61,682 nucleotides of DNA from Fidelibacterota bacterium (GTDB lineage Bacteria > Fidelibacterota > Marinisomatia > Marinisomatales > TCS55): assembly GCA_022561485.1 (NCBI GenBank), contig JADFRD010000004.1, positions 1 to 61,682 of the forward strand, written 5' to 3'. Of the stretch, positions 8,711 to 19,519 are shown one piece after another; within the stretch, counting starts at the first letter, position 1, and each line of letters begins with the position of its first letter. Under the pieces are notes generated by a model, which saw only the letters and a list, made by a program, of their open reading frames with translations, did no database searches and was not told where the DNA came from. The position numbers were made by a program, and so were the translations under genes.

Positions 8711-9436
8711 GTGGCTCAAAAATCTATAGCTGTTTCTGCTGATGAAGCCAGAGCCAAAAGCACGGCATGGGCATTAACTTATGCAGACTTGGTAACCCTG
8801 CTATTGACATTCTTCATTTTATTGCTGGTGATTATGAATGATGCTGAAAAGCATATCGATCGTGTCATTAATATGCTTTTGGATGAAACATATGAGGAAC
8901 TTAAGGAAAGTATTGAATCATCGTATGTTTCTGTGGATCGAGTAACCAAAGGGGTTAAAATCACGATGGCCAGCGGCAGGCTGTTCAAATCCATGGATGC
9001 GGAAGTCCAGACAAAGGTGTATCCATTGATTAGACAAATAGGGGGGATTATTCGTGTATCAAAAGTATTAAATGTTGATGATGATCCAAAATACGACAAA
9101 CTATTAGATGCAATTGAGAAAAGTGGTGGATATTTTAATGTGGAAATCAGATGTGAAGGACATACAGATGATTTACCTCTTCCTGAAAATTCGAAGTATG
9201 AAAGTAATTGGGATTTATCCACTGCCAGAGCTCTAAATCTTGTTAAACTGTTGAGTAAATTTTCACAAATACCGGAAAGTAAATTTTCTGCCATGGGCTA
9301 TGGAGAATATCGTCCGGTTTTGGATATCAGCACGGCAGGGAAAAGCAGTTTAGCCCTCATGGGAACTCGTGCCAGGAACAGAAGGGTGGAGATTTATTTA
9401 GACGCTTTTATTAAGACTCATACGCTGACTAAGTAA
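8711..9436 (+). CDS. motB: MotB/PomB-type stator subunit with OmpA-like peptidoglycan domain
   Basis: Anchors the stator to peptidoglycan and carries the ion-binding aspartate. The single TM helix contains TYADLVTLLLTFFILL, with Asp26 as the expected ion site; the wording is closer to PomB/MotS (sodium) than to E. coli MotB. Residues about 140-232 form an OmpA-like domain (EGHTDDLPLP, LSTARALNLVKLL, GYGEYRPV, ARNRRVEIYL). The start is GTG at 8711 with GAGG upstream. The linker between TM and OmpA domain is about 100 residues. Co-transcribed with motA and followed after 8 nt by a small exported protein. Confidence 0.88.
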   Translation: MAQKSIAVSADEARAKSTAWALTYADLVTLLLTFFILLLVIMNDAEKHIDRVINMLLDETYEELKESIESSYVSVDRVTKGVKITMASGRLFKSMDAEVQTKVYPLIRQIGGIIRVSKVLNVDDDPKYDKLLDAIEKSGGYFNVEIRCEGHTDDLPLPENSKYESNWDLSTARALNLVKLLSKFSQIPESKFSAMGYGEYRPVLDISTAGKSSLALMGTRARNRRVEIYLDAFIKTHTLTK

Positions 9437-9444
9437 AAAAAATC

Positions 9445-10023
9445 ATGAAATATTTGTTGATTATTTTGTTCCCAATTCTCATTTTAACCCAAGAAACAGA
9501 AACGATTAAAAAAACAGGGATCTATTCTTCACCAAATGAATCAAAAAAATCGTTGATTGGACAATTGTATCCGGGAATAAAAGTTACAAAACTGAAAAAA
9601 GATAAGTCGGGGAAGTTTATTAAAGCGACAATAGAATTTTATATCCCGATTGAATCACTGAAAGAAGGAAGGGTATCTCACCTTGCCGGGGTTGAACAGA
9701 TTGCAGATAATGCGAAATATACATTATTGAATGCGACACATGATGGGAAAAGAGTAAAAATATCGCTAAAAATTTCAAACGGTCATTCCGTCAAAGAGCT
9801 TGACTTTTCGGCCATGGCCCTATTGAAGGTCATTGGCAAAGGGGAAAACAAAGGCGAATTAAATCCCTTTGAGGGGAAATATCAAGACCTGGCCATTATT
9901 AAACCAAATAAATCAGTCATAGCAGAGTTAATCTACGATTTCAAATCAAAACCAAAAAATGTTGAATTGATCTGTACCGGTAAAATGGGAGGTGACAGGG
10001 TATATTATAATTTAGGGTTTTAG
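9445..10023 (+). CDS. Small exported protein of unknown function downstream of motAB
   Basis: A 192-residue protein with an N-terminal signal peptide (hydrophobic residues 3-15, then QETE). The region after it (IYSSPNESKKSLIGQLYPGIKV) resembles an SH3-like/bacterial SH3 strand pattern. The rest is mixed alpha/beta with 'ISLKISN' and 'VIAELIYDF', suggesting a beta-sandwich. I do not recognise a family. Tight spacing after motB (8 nt) suggests a shared transcript and possibly a periplasmic role linked to the stator; that is inference from position. It converges with the ftsB-like gene, with a single base between the stop codons. Confidence 0.6.
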   Translation: MKYLLIILFPILILTQETETIKKTGIYSSPNESKKSLIGQLYPGIKVTKLKKDKSGKFIKATIEFYIPIESLKEGRVSHLAGVEQIADNAKYTLLNATHDGKRVKISLKISNGHSVKELDFSAMALLKVIGKGENKGELNPFEGKYQDLAIIKPNKSVIAELIYDFKSKPKNVELICTGKMGGDRVYYNLGF

Positions 10024-10024
10024 T

Positions 10025-11682
<1,658 letters not shown>

Positions 11683-11772
11683 TTAGAGAGGCGATTTTAG
11701 CTGTGCAAATGTAAATCAATCAGGAATTGTTTATGGAAACATCTCCACCTAATTTTTCGTTCTAATTATCCT

Positions 11773-12735
11773 ATGATTTCATTAAAAAGATATAGTAATA
11801 ATGCCGGCGAGTGGGACCGTTTCGTTTCCACTGCTAATAATGGAACAATGTTCCATACCCGAAAATTCCTCGGCTATCATCCATCTGACAGATTTCAGGA
11901 TCATAGTCTGGTTTTTATGAAAAAGGGGAAACCGATCAGCATCTTTCCCGCTGCTGAAGTTTTAGAAGACAATACACGCTGGCTGGTGTCTCATCCGGGT
12001 GCTTCAGTTGGTTCGTTGGTCGTCCAGGAAAATCTTGCTTTTGCCGATGCTCTGGTGATGGTTGAACAATTGGTATCTTATGCAAATAAAAACGGATTTG
12101 ACGGCATTCGACTGACACAACCGCCAACGATTTACAGTAAACGCCTTTCCCATTACATCGATTTTGCCCTGCTGCAAAACGGTTTTTCATATGTAAAACG
12201 GGAAATCTCGAGTGTTTTGTTTCTGGAAAATTCCATTACAGAAAATTTAGCGAAATTCAAATCAACACATAGAACGGCTGTCCGCAAAGCTGAAAAATCC
12301 GGTGTTGAAATAAAATTATCCGATGATTTTGCCGCATTCTATGAAATACTGAAAAAGAATTTGAGCATTCGTCACGATGTGAGCCCCACCCATACGTTGG
12401 ATGAACTTGTGTATCTCAAAGAATTATTTCCGAATAAAATTCATTTATTTGGCGCTTTTATGGAAAATAAAATGGTGGCTGGAGTGGTGAATTTTGCTGT
12501 TACCGACAATGTTGTTTTGGCTTTTTACATTAGTCATGATGAGAATTATCAGGAAAACCGTCCCATCAATCTTCTTTTCTACAAAATATTTGAATGGGCT
12601 ATTAACGAAAAATTTTTAGTGTTTGATTTCGGTATTTTTACGGTGAACGAAGAACCCAATATGGGACTAGCTCGATTTAAAGAAAACTTTGGCGCCAGCG
12701 GTCAATTCAGAGATACGCTGGCGATTCGCTTGTAA
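11773..12735 (+). CDS. FemAB/GNAT-like acyltransferase
   Basis: A 320-residue cytoplasmic protein of the FemAB-like/Acetyltransf_6 type, with two GNAT-like halves. The C-terminal part is diagnostic: FKSTHRTAVRKAEKSGVEIKLS, then LFGAFMENKMVAGVVNFAV, VLAFYISHDENYQENRPINLLFYKIFEWAI and FDFGIFTVNEEPNMGLARFKENFGASG. Such proteins transfer aminoacyl or acyl groups from aminoacyl-tRNA or acyl carriers to envelope precursors or sugars. As first gene of a glycan export and glycosyltransferase cluster, its likely role is modification of a surface-glycan precursor; the donor and acceptor cannot be read from the sequence. Confidence 0.8.
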   Translation: MISLKRYSNNAGEWDRFVSTANNGTMFHTRKFLGYHPSDRFQDHSLVFMKKGKPISIFPAAEVLEDNTRWLVSHPGASVGSLVVQENLAFADALVMVEQLVSYANKNGFDGIRLTQPPTIYSKRLSHYIDFALLQNGFSYVKREISSVLFLENSITENLAKFKSTHRTAVRKAEKSGVEIKLSDDFAAFYEILKKNLSIRHDVSPTHTLDELVYLKELFPNKIHLFGAFMENKMVAGVVNFAVTDNVVLAFYISHDENYQENRPINLLFYKIFEWAINEKFLVFDFGIFTVNEEPNMGLARFKENFGASGQFRDTLAIRL

Positions 12736-12753
12736 ACACATCAGTATATTTGC

Positions 12754-14199
12754 ATGTCATCACTACTCCAACTTGGGAAACAATCTGTTGTGTATGGCTT
12801 CGGTCATTTTATAACACGTTTTATCAATTTTCTTTTACTACCCTTATACACATATAGTCTGGCGCCGGAGGAATTTGGTGTAGTATCTCTTCTTTATGCT
12901 TTCATTGCTTTTGCCAATATTTTGTTCACACACGGAATGGATGTTGCTTACATGCGATATCAAGGGATGGAAAAAACAGATGAAAATAAAAAAACCATTT
13001 TTTCAACCAGTTTTATTTCGCTTCTTTTTTCGTCTCTGATCCTGGGTAGTATTATGTTTATTTTTGCGGATAAGATTGCCTTTTTTACCGTTGGGGACAA
13101 GTACATACACCTTATTCAGCTTGCAATCGGGATCCTTGCCTTTGATACATTAATTGCATTACCGAAAGTGCTGTTGCGGCTAGAAAACAAACCATATCAT
13201 TTTATTTTTCTGGAACTATCTCATGTCATCATTGTGTTAGGCTTGAATATCTGGTGGATCGGAATACAGCAGCTTAGCATCGATTACATATTTCTGAGCA
13301 ATCTCATTGCATCGGGAGTCACTTTTCTCCTGATTCTGCCTAAAATCATTAAGACGATAGAATTCCGTTTCAATACAGGCTGGTGGAAGTGGTTGTTCAT
13401 TTTTGCTCTGCCGTACATTCCGTCCGGGATTGCCAGCATTTTCAATGAGTTGATTGACCGCTACATGATTAAATGGCTTGTGGATGAAAATGCCGTCGGG
13501 CTTTACAGCGCAAGTTATCGTCTGGGAATATTCATGCTGATTATTGTAATGGCATTCAAATTTGCCTGGCAACCTTACTATCTGAAGCAGGCAGACAATG
13601 AAGATGCGCCACAATTGTTTGCGCGAACCGGAACGTATTTTCTGCTGGTAACATCTTATTTATTTCTCATATTATCCTTCTTTATTAAATATATGGTTCA
13701 AATTCCCGTTGGCGGTCGCCCGATTATCAGCCCGGTATATTGGGATAGCCTGAGCATTGTCCCCATAATCCTCCTTGCCTATATTTTTTTGGGAGCATTT
13801 CTTGTACAGCTTCCAGGTATTTATATCAAAAAGAAAAATGGCTGGATTCCAATCTTGAATGGTATAGCTGCTCTTATCAATATTATGATAAATTTTCTAC
13901 TCATCCCGAGATTTGGGTATAAATCGGCAGCGGTAGCAACTCTGATCGGTTACGGTATCATGGTGATAATGCAATATTTTGTAGTTATTCGTTTTTACCC
14001 ACTTACATGGGAATGGAAAAGGTTGGGGCAAATTATACTTATTACAGGCACACTTTTTCTAATCTGGGAATGGTCCGGAGAAAAATGGATTGTTGGTTTT
14101 ATTAATCTTTGTTTATATCCAATATTGTTATGGGTTCTACAATTTTTTACACCTGGAGAAAAACAGATTTTGCAATCGAAATTCAGGTTAAATAAATGA
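12754..14199 (+). CDS. Oligosaccharide flippase (Wzx/MATE-like polysaccharide exporter)
   Basis: A 481-residue integral membrane protein with about 12-14 TM helices that should flip lipid-linked oligosaccharide across the inner membrane. The N-terminus QSVVYGFGHFITRFINFLLLPLYTYSLAPEEFGVVSL is the usual polysaccharide biosynthesis protein opening. Further support comes from FNELIDRYMIKWLVDENAVGLYSASYRLGIF, the classic internal signature. It follows the FemAB-like gene by 18 nt and overlaps the next glycosyltransferase by 4 nt (ATGA), consistent with one operon. Confidence 0.92.
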   Translation: MSSLLQLGKQSVVYGFGHFITRFINFLLLPLYTYSLAPEEFGVVSLLYAFIAFANILFTHGMDVAYMRYQGMEKTDENKKTIFSTSFISLLFSSLILGSIMFIFADKIAFFTVGDKYIHLIQLAIGILAFDTLIALPKVLLRLENKPYHFIFLELSHVIIVLGLNIWWIGIQQLSIDYIFLSNLIASGVTFLLILPKIIKTIEFRFNTGWWKWLFIFALPYIPSGIASIFNELIDRYMIKWLVDENAVGLYSASYRLGIFMLIIVMAFKFAWQPYYLKQADNEDAPQLFARTGTYFLLVTSYLFLILSFFIKYMVQIPVGGRPIISPVYWDSLSIVPIILLAYIFLGAFLVQLPGIYIKKKNGWIPILNGIAALINIMINFLLIPRFGYKSAAVATLIGYGIMVIMQYFVVIRFYPLTWEWKRLGQIILITGTLFLIWEWSGEKWIVGFINLCLYPILLWVLQFFTPGEKQILQSKFRLNK

Positions 14200-15299
14200 A
14201 AATTTGTTTATTAACCACTAATCCCAATCCACACGATGACCGTATTTATTATAAACTCGCACGCTCTCTTAATAAAATAGCTTCTGTATTCATTATTAAT
14301 CCCAGAGTCAGTTCAACAAAGAACGACGGAATTGCGATTGTAGGAAATGATACCCTATCTAAACTCAAGAATTCATCTTGGATTTTTGAACAACTCAAAA
14401 AGATCAAACCGGATATCATTCAGGTCACGGAACCCCAGTTATTGCCACCGGCGGTGAAATATAAATCCAAGTATACCATTAAAGTAATCTACGATCCAGC
14501 GGAGGATTGGAGCGCCATGTACCGTGAATTTTCAAGAAAACCAGCGCCCATTCCGCAATTGTTGGGCTTTGGAATGCGTCAATTTGAAAACTGGTTTCTT
14601 AACAAAATCGATTATTTTATCGCCAGCGATGATTGGCTGTATGATTATTACGAATCTGTTGGTCCATGTACATTGATTTATAATTATCCCAATAAAGATA
14701 TTTTTACTTTTAATCATGATGCAATCGATCAACGACCCCATTCCTGTGTTCACCATGGACAATTACGGAAAGAACGAGGATTATTTTTGATGATCGAAAC
14801 TATGAAATTGGTTGTAGAAAAATATCCGGATGCTTATCTGGATTTAGTAGGCCGCTTTTCCTATACTTCTGAAGAAGAATTAAGCCATAAACTAATAGAA
14901 AAATATAAATTGATGGACAATGTAACCATTTCTGCGCCCATTCCCCATACGGAAATTCCACATAGAATAGCACAAAACACTGTTGGATTACTTCCTTTTC
15001 ACAATATTGATAAATTCCGAAATAATATTGTAATCAAGATGTTTGAATACAGCGCTTGCAAGTTACCGATTGTATCCTTTGACCTTCCACCGTCCAGGAA
15101 ATATATTGAAAATGTACAATGCGGTATTTGCGTAGAACCCGATTCCTACCATGCCCTGGCTGAAGGAATTATGTATATGTTTGAAAACAAGGAAAAATAT
15201 TCGTTGTACAAACTAAATGGATATAATGCCTTTGTTGAAAAATATTTTTGGGAAGCCCAGGAAAAAGAACTGTTTAACATTTATACAACTCTTCAATAA
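14196..15299 (+). CDS. Glycosyltransferase, GT-B fold (group 1 / GT4-like)
   Basis: A 367-residue cytoplasmic glycosyltransferase. The N-terminal domain begins MKICLLTTNPNPHDDRIYYKLARSL, a typical GT4 opening. The C-terminal Rossmann-like domain shows VHHGQLRKERGLFLMIETMKLV, YLDLVGRF, VTISAPIPHTEIP and the donor-binding region IVIKMFEYSACKLPIVSFDLPPSRKYI. Donor and acceptor sugars are not predictable. Translationally coupled to the flippase gene by a 4-nt overlap, so it most likely acts in the same glycan pathway. Confidence 0.88.
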   Translation: MKICLLTTNPNPHDDRIYYKLARSLNKIASVFIINPRVSSTKNDGIAIVGNDTLSKLKNSSWIFEQLKKIKPDIIQVTEPQLLPPAVKYKSKYTIKVIYDPAEDWSAMYREFSRKPAPIPQLLGFGMRQFENWFLNKIDYFIASDDWLYDYYESVGPCTLIYNYPNKDIFTFNHDAIDQRPHSCVHHGQLRKERGLFLMIETMKLVVEKYPDAYLDLVGRFSYTSEEELSHKLIEKYKLMDNVTISAPIPHTEIPHRIAQNTVGLLPFHNIDKFRNNIVIKMFEYSACKLPIVSFDLPPSRKYIENVQCGICVEPDSYHALAEGIMYMFENKEKYSLYKLNGYNAFVEKYFWEAQEKELFNIYTTLQ

Positions 15300-15305
15300 T
15301 ATCTT

Positions 15306-17054
15306 TCACCAGATGTATTTTTGAATTCTGTACAACTCCTCGAGATCGACGGACCGATCCGATATTTTTTGCATTGTTCCATTGGTGTCAAAATAGTACG
15401 GTGAATTGTAAATGAAGGTGTTATTATGCTTTTGCTGATCAAGTAATGATTTCCCCTGCCAGAATGCCGGAATTTCAACTCCGAGATAATCGAATAAGGT
15501 GGGACCAATATCAATAGTGGTGCCGACGATTAAAATTTCATCATTGGTTTGATTCAATTGATCCAGTATAAATAGAGGGATTGGCTCAAGTCCTTTGATA
15601 TTGTAAGATTTGTATTCTGTTTCATGGATATTAGCGCAATGATCACCAAAAAGAATGATAAGAGAATTGGGATCCTCGCGCTGCATAGTGGATATAAATT
15701 CTTCTAAAGCAGAATCCACATAAGCCATGGAATTCAGATAATTTTTCACAACCGGATCTTCCACATCGAAATCACTAACGTAATCCCTTTCATCAATGAG
15801 ATCAAACGGTGTATGACTGGTTAAAGTGAGGATGAAGGCAAAATAAGGGGATCCATTGTCGGAGAGTATTTGTTGAACTTGGAGTAAAAAGTCCTTATCC
15901 TTCAGAGCATGCCATTTATCAGGATTGGTGATGGTAAAATCATCTTTGAAAAATGTTTGTTGAAAACCAAGTCCTATCAGACCTCGCTTTCGATTGAAAT
16001 AGGAACCGGAGTTACCATGAAAGGCTAATGTCGTAAACCCGTTGCGATTCAAGATTGCGGGAATAGATGGAAGTTGTTCCAATCCAATGGCAAAAAAAGT
16101 ACCTTTATGACCAAGAGGATATTGGGACGTTAGCACGCAGAATTCAGCATCGGATGTTCCGCCCACACTGGTATGCTGGGCAAATACGTTTGAAAAATAA
16201 ATCGACTCCTGTGTTAATCGATGCAAAAAGGGCATGACCGGTTTACCGTCAACCGTATGGTGAATGACATGTTTGTCTAGTGATTCCACCTGAATGGCAA
16301 TAATATTTCGCTGTTTTTCCGGAGGTATATGGACAGAAAAATTGGATTCAGGGATTGGTTCTGCATGAGCCGGTTTTTTATTCATCCTGTATAGATCAAC
16401 TCCATAAGTCCAGAGAAATCCAAAATATAAAACACTGCCGGTATGATCACGGCTCACAAAGCGCATATCTTTGTAAATATCCCACCGAGTAAATGGTTCA
16501 TTGTATTTTTTGGCGGAGTTGAGAGGACTTTGCGTTGCTGCAAAATATAGAAAGACTTGTAATAACAGCCACACACCGGCAAAGAATAATATTGGGTGAA
16601 TACTTTTTTGTTTTGAGGTTTGTGGTGAATATTTGAAAAAGATGATTCCTGAAATAAATGATAACAAATAGAACCCATCGAACCAACGGATCAAAACCAA
16701 CATTTGTGATCCAAGGACCGGTAGAAAATCTATATTCAGCAATGTGCCGAGATGCATTGTGGAACTGAAGTATCTGAAATGGAGTACATTTGTCCAGAGC
16801 AACAGAAGATAAACAGCCATTCCGCAAATCCTGATCCAGTAATTTTGGAATATGGAAAACAATAACAGACTAAAACTCGAAACAGCAATGATAGAAAAAA
16901 TAACTCGCAAAGCATTAAACCCGACAAACTCAATGATTTCAACTAGGAAGATTGCATAAACAATGATGATTCCAAGAATGCCGATTATTTGTCTGTTAAC
17001 AATGATGGGCGTAAGAAATATAGTAATGTGCGCAATTTTCCGATGCAGTTTCAT
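15306..17054 (-). CDS. LTA-synthase-like membrane sulfatase/phosphotransferase
   Basis: A 582-residue protein with about five N-terminal TM helices (residues 10-170) and an extracytoplasmic alkaline-phosphatase/sulfatase-fold domain (about 235-545). Key motifs are NIIAIQVESLDK (metal-binding Glu), SVGGTSDAEF with Thr as the expected nucleophile, FHGNSGSYFNRKRGLIGLGF and LFGDHCANI (metal-binding Asp/His). This is the architecture of lipoteichoic-acid synthase (glycerol phosphotransferases) and of phosphoethanolamine/phosphoglycerol transferases such as MdoB. In a diderm the more likely role is adding a phosphoglycerol-type group to a periplasmic or surface glycan. It is encoded on the opposite strand inside the polysaccharide cluster. 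Confidence 0.87.
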   Translation of the reverse strand: MKLHRKIAHITIFLTPIIVNRQIIGILGIIIVYAIFLVEIIEFVGFNALRVIFSIIAVSSFSLLLFSIFQNYWIRICGMAVYLLLLWTNVLHFRYFSSTMHLGTLLNIDFLPVLGSQMLVLIRWFDGFYLLSFISGIIFFKYSPQTSKQKSIHPILFFAGVWLLLQVFLYFAATQSPLNSAKKYNEPFTRWDIYKDMRFVSRDHTGSVLYFGFLWTYGVDLYRMNKKPAHAEPIPESNFSVHIPPEKQRNIIAIQVESLDKHVIHHTVDGKPVMPFLHRLTQESIYFSNVFAQHTSVGGTSDAEFCVLTSQYPLGHKGTFFAIGLEQLPSIPAILNRNGFTTLAFHGNSGSYFNRKRGLIGLGFQQTFFKDDFTITNPDKWHALKDKDFLLQVQQILSDNGSPYFAFILTLTSHTPFDLIDERDYVSDFDVEDPVVKNYLNSMAYVDSALEEFISTMQREDPNSLIILFGDHCANIHETEYKSYNIKGLEPIPLFILDQLNQTNDEILIVGTTIDIGPTLFDYLGVEIPAFWQGKSLLDQQKHNNTFIYNSPYYFDTNGTMQKISDRSVDLEELYRIQKYIW

Positions 17055-17129
17055 AAAATTATCATATCATTAAATTGTATTAATTTCATTAGACATTACA
17101 TATTATATCCAGAAACAGTATAGTCAAAT

Positions 17130-18215
17130 ATGAAAGTTTTATACATCGCCCCGGAAAACACAGTTGGTACATTAAGTCTTTGGAAACAGGCCCATGAATC
17201 CCGAGGCAATGAATGCACATTTATTACACTGTATCATACAACACATGATTACGATCCGGGGATTTGCCTTGATCTGCCATTAGTAAAAGCCAGTCCCTGG
17301 TATATGAAGAGCAGGCATCGATATTATCAATTGGCAAGAGGGGCTGAAGGCGATTATCGGGAAAAAGACGGTTACCCGCCGGTTTGGACACCCAATTCAA
17401 CCCCGGAAAAATGGTATTTCCAATTTCGTGACTGGCTGTGGAGTTTTAAAGTCGAACCAGCCATTGAAGCATTAAGGCTCTTTGATTATGATGTTTATCA
17501 TCTGGACTGGGGCTTGGAGTTTTATCGAGATGGACGCTTTGTGAAAAAACTGAAAGAAGCAGGCAAACCGATTATTTGTACATATCATGGTCAGGATCTG
17601 CGTACAAGGGGAGTGATTGCGATCATAGATAAAGCCAGTAGTTTGAATGTGACCAGTGAACTTGATCTAATGCAAAAACATCCGGATTTAGAGTATTTAT
17701 TCCTTCCGTATGACACCAGCCGGCATGGTCAACCTCAAACTGTTAATCATCCAATACGAATTTGCCACAGCCCTACCAATCGATATTACAAAGGGAGTGA
17801 AACGATTATACCCATTTGTGAAAAACTGGCAAAAGATGAAAATATAGAATTTGTATTAATTGAAAATATGCCTCATGATAAAGCCCAACACGTTAAACAA
17901 TCCTGCGATATTTTGATCGACCAGGTCCACAATCGTGGAGGTTGGGGCTACGGTATGAATTCTGTGGAAGCGCTATCTATGGGGTTATGCTGTGTAACAG
18001 AACTGATTCCACAATACGTAGACTTCATTCCGGATCATCCGTTTGTAAATGTAACTGGAGACGTTCTTTATGAAACGTTGCTGGAATTAATTGAAAACCC
18101 GAATAAAATCATGGAATTTAAAAAACGAGGTAGAAAGTGGGTGGTGAAATACCATGACCTGCACAATACAACTGACGTACTGTACAACTATTACGAAAAA
18201 AGGGGAATCATTTGA
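17130..18215 (+). CDS. Glycosyltransferase, GT-B fold
   Basis: A 361-residue protein starting MKVLYIAPENTVGTLSLWKQAHESRG, with a GT-B pattern. The N-terminal domain includes DYDVYHLDWGLEFYRDGRFVKKL and PIICTYHGQDLRTRG. The C-terminal domain includes IRICHSPTNRYYKGSETIIPICEKLA and the donor loop GGWGYGMNSVEALSMGLCCVTELIP. The catalytic or donor-binding Glu in SVEALSMG is consistent with GT4-like enzymes. The sugar specificity is unknown. It overlaps the following GT2 gene by 4 nt and is divergent from the LTA-synthase-like gene, with a 75-nt promoter gap. Confidence 0.82.
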   Translation: MKVLYIAPENTVGTLSLWKQAHESRGNECTFITLYHTTHDYDPGICLDLPLVKASPWYMKSRHRYYQLARGAEGDYREKDGYPPVWTPNSTPEKWYFQFRDWLWSFKVEPAIEALRLFDYDVYHLDWGLEFYRDGRFVKKLKEAGKPIICTYHGQDLRTRGVIAIIDKASSLNVTSELDLMQKHPDLEYLFLPYDTSRHGQPQTVNHPIRICHSPTNRYYKGSETIIPICEKLAKDENIEFVLIENMPHDKAQHVKQSCDILIDQVHNRGGWGYGMNSVEALSMGLCCVTELIPQYVDFIPDHPFVNVTGDVLYETLLELIENPNKIMEFKKRGRKWVVKYHDLHNTTDVLYNYYEKRGII

Positions 18216-19117
18216 ATTATTCTCCTACTGTAGATATTGTTATTCCCTGTTATAATGTTACTCATATTGTTGAAAAATGTGTTAAGAGTATCATGGTTCA
18301 GGAATATGATAATACAGTAAAAATTTATTTAGTTAATGATGGTTCGACCGATAATACAGCTGAATTGCTTGAATCATTTTCCAATCAGTCGAATGTTACT
18401 GTTATTCACCATGAGCGGAATAAGGGATTAGCTTCTGCCCGAAACACAGGAATTAAAGCCGGGAACGGAGAAGTCATCTGTTTTTTAGACAGTGATATGG
18501 TTGTAAAGCAAAACTGGATAAAATCACACATTCAAATTCTTTCCGATAAAAATGTAGTTGGGGTGATTGGCGATTCCAAAATCCCCGAGGGCGAAACAGC
18601 AAACTTGTTGGATAAATATCTCTATGATAAAAGACGAGGCGCCCGCCAGTTTGGCGAAGGAAAGCCTATCAATTTCCAATATTTTTTGTTTCATAATACA
18701 GCTGTAAAGCGTTCTGTATTTGAAATCATTGACCTTTTTGATGAAAAAATTACTACTTATGGAGGAGAAGACACCGAGTTGGCAATACGCCTTTGGGAAG
18801 CATATCCTGAATCGTTGAGATATTCATCTGAAGCAATAAGTGAACACCATCATAAACGAAGTCTGGATGAATTTTGTTTGTCAATGTTTCATTATGGAAA
18901 ATCCAATTTATCGTCGTTAATTGCTCAATATCCTCACTATTCAAATGAATTGGGAGGACAATGGATTAACTCTATAAAAGGATATGGTCTATTTAATCCA
19001 CTCGTGCGCTGGGGGGTCCGAAAAATGCATCGTTTTTGTGGCTGTTTTTGGTCAGTTCGATATCTTGTTGTAGATGCAGTTATCCGGGGCGTGCGATCAG
19101 CTCTCGTCGGGAAATAA
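18212..19117 (+). CDS. Glycosyltransferase family 2
   Basis: A 301-residue GT-A enzyme. The N-terminus is classic: PTVDIVIPCYNVTHIVEKCVKSIMVQEY, VNDGSTDNTAELL and ERNKGLASARNTGIKAGNGEVICFLDSDMV, which provides the nucleotide-sugar DxD-type site. Acceptor-side motifs TTYGGEDTELAIRLW and a later hydrophobic C-terminal segment follow. The start is TTG at 18212, overlapping the upstream stop (TTGA) with AGGGGAA upstream as ribosome binding site. Likely acts on the same glycan as the two GT-B enzymes of the cluster. Confidence 0.9.
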   Translation: MNYSPTVDIVIPCYNVTHIVEKCVKSIMVQEYDNTVKIYLVNDGSTDNTAELLESFSNQSNVTVIHHERNKGLASARNTGIKAGNGEVICFLDSDMVVKQNWIKSHIQILSDKNVVGVIGDSKIPEGETANLLDKYLYDKRRGARQFGEGKPINFQYFLFHNTAVKRSVFEIIDLFDEKITTYGGEDTELAIRLWEAYPESLRYSSEAISEHHHKRSLDEFCLSMFHYGKSNLSSLIAQYPHYSNELGGQWINSIKGYGLFNPLVRWGVRKMHRFCGCFWSVRYLVVDAVIRGVRSALVGK

Positions 19118-19242
19118 CGATTACATAATAAAAAGCCCCGATACAAATAAATAATGTTGATAAATATTGAAATGTGCTTAAATTCACAGGATTTGAAGAT
19201 ATTTAAATCAAATATAAGTAAAAAAGAACATACCAAAAAAAC

Positions 19243-19286
19243 GGGGGCGAGTTGCCTCCGCTTTCCAGATAACCAAACCAAGGAGG
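19243..19286 (+). promoter_or_regulatory. Leader hairpin overlapping the ribosome binding site region
   Basis: In the leader of the first small hydrophobic gene, GGGGGC (19243-19248) can pair with GCCTCC (19254-19259; one G-U pair) across a 5-nt loop. The same CCTCC (19255-19259) can instead pair with the SD GGAGG (19282-19286). The two pairings are mutually exclusive, so the leader could toggle between open and closed ribosome binding states. This is a sequence-complementarity observation; no known riboswitch family is recognised. Confidence 0.35.
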
Positions 19287-19292
19287 AACATC

Positions 19293-19502
19293 ATGGCTGA
19301 TGTAAGCTCAACTGTCAATAGTGTCGTCACGGGAATCGTAAGTCTTATTAAAGGCGTAATCGTATTATTCGTTTTTGCTAACATTCTATACGCAACAGGA
19401 TTCGATCCTGTTGGCGGTATAGTTGATTTGGTAAATACGTTTCTTGACGGTGGACTCGCGGGTTTATTAGCATTGCTATTTCTCGTATCCTTGGTGGGAT
19501 AA
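19293..19502 (+). CDS. Small two-helix membrane protein, paralogue 1
   Basis: A 69-residue hydrophobic protein. It has a first predicted TM helix at about 11-34, a conserved turn GFDPVGGIVDLVNTFLDGG, and a second helix GLAGLLALLFLVSL to the C-terminus. A near-perfect SD (AAGGAGG) lies 7 nt before the ATG. The next gene is a clear paralogue sharing GLAGLLAL(L/I)FLV and the DP-hinge, which shows that both are real genes despite their size. There is no signal peptidase site. I do not recognise the family. Possible roles are pore/holin-like, bacteriocin-like or a scaffold protein, none of which can be chosen from sequence. Confidence 0.75.
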   Translation: MADVSSTVNSVVTGIVSLIKGVIVLFVFANILYATGFDPVGGIVDLVNTFLDGGLAGLLALLFLVSLVG

Positions 19503-19519
19503 TTAACAGGATGAAATAC

